DNA of 61,465 bases from DASQGA01 sp035535315. GTDB lineage: Bacteria; Actinomycetota; Thermoleophilia; Gaiellales; Gaiellaceae. The stretch spans positions 1-61,465 of the forward strand of contig DATLQD010000098.1 of the NCBI GenBank assembly GCA_035535315.1. The letters are read 5' to 3'. The notes under the pieces are model-generated. The model was not told the DNA's origin, searched no databases, and was given only the letters and a program-made list of their open reading frames with translations. This document shows positions 57,923-61,465 of the stretch, piece after piece. The position numbers and the translations under genes are program-made. Numbering within the stretch: the stretch's first letter is position 1; every line of letters begins with the position of its first letter.

Positions 57923-58172
57923 GGGGCGTGCTGAGTTCTCCCCAGGCTCCTGTGAGTTCTGTGGACAACCGAGGACGGGCCTCGAGCCCGCCGTGCCGCA
58001 GCCGCCGTCGGAGAATGTAGAAGAATCGATCAGGTTGCGCTAGAGCCAGTCACCAAAACTTTTCGCAAAGAGCGGAGTTCTTCTGACGGGAATCGACGGG
58101 AGCCCTGGAACGCGAAGGGGCGAGGAAGATCCCCGCCCCAACCCGCAAGCCCGATACGCACGACTTCCTGCC
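57923..58172. other. Intergenic region after the GGDEF and rpoC genes
   Basis: This 250-bp gap lies between the stop of the GGDEF gene (plus) and the stop of rpoC (minus). I see no gene or RNA in it apart from a terminator-like hairpin at 58117-58139. Confidence 0.5.
58117..58139 (-). terminator. Probable rpoC terminator hairpin
   Basis: The minus strand has GGGGCG pairing with CGCCCC, one mismatch, then two more pairs and a 5-nt loop, about 35 bp past the rpoC stop. Only a short TTCGCGTT follows, so termination is likely weak or Rho-assisted. Confidence 0.45.

Positions 58173-61465
<3,293 letters not shown>

Overview
The window is one GC-rich bacterial chromosome segment (about two-thirds GC by eye), densely packed with genes. 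It reads as an actinobacterium. Points in favour are a DUF2469 protein, a DUF4081-type GNAT acetyltransferase, Ku, C+ (zinc-type) versions of S4, S14 and L36, many GTG/TTG starts and probable leaderless transcripts. Long low-complexity tails on several ribosomal proteins and the mix of cell-wall genes fit a deep lineage such as Thermoleophilia, but that placement is inference. I see no phage, transposase, CRISPR array, plasmid or rRNA genes.

Left part (1-13.7 kb): an ATPase/TPR to solute-binding-protein fusion cut by the left edge; coaX, a DUF2469 gene and folK; a secreted metalloprotease; a PHP-type phosphatase; folP-folB; the tilS-hpt-ftsH operon; a lipoprotein; a GNAT enzyme; a purine nucleoside phosphorylase coupled to a diacylglycerol-kinase-type enzyme.

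Middle part (13.7-35.9 kb): an envelope and metabolism region. It holds a phasin-like protein, a DUF4349 lipoprotein, a thioesterase, a VanW protein, a NagZ-like glycosidase, an acyl-CoA dehydrogenase, HAD and nitrilase hydrolases, two tandem CtaG-like membrane proteins, tRNA-Pro(CGG), a Nif3/YbgI protein that seems to start at ATC, an alpha/beta hydrolase, a tiny HTH protein behind a terminator-bearing leader, and Ku. A divergent pair of coiled-coil wall proteins follows (NlpC/P60 and 3D), then an orphan response regulator, a D-Ala-D-Ala carboxypeptidase, ligA, a HAD phosphatase, truA, and an ArsR/SRPBCC pair with tandem operators.

Right part (35.9-61.5 kb): one long minus-strand run of transcription and translation genes. 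In transcription order it is rpoC (cut by the right edge), then rpsL-rpsG-fusA-tuf, S10-L3-L4-L23-L2-S19-L22-S3-L16-L29-S17, L14-L24-L5-S14-S8-L6-L18-S5-L30-L15-secY-adk-map, and L36-S13-S11-S4-rpoA-L17. A divergent GAF-GGDEF gene separates rpoC from rpsL. infA is missing from its usual place between map and rpmJ.

The most unusual signals are: a 45-51 bp imperfect palindrome present twice, 34 kb apart; a 61-bp insert flanked by 30-bp direct repeats between rplP and rpmC, which appears to supply rpmC with a new ribosome-binding site and start; a hairpin running exactly from the rpsS stop to the rplV start; disordered extensions on S17, S3, L22, L15 and S5; and a perfect inverted repeat enclosing the ArsR start codon.
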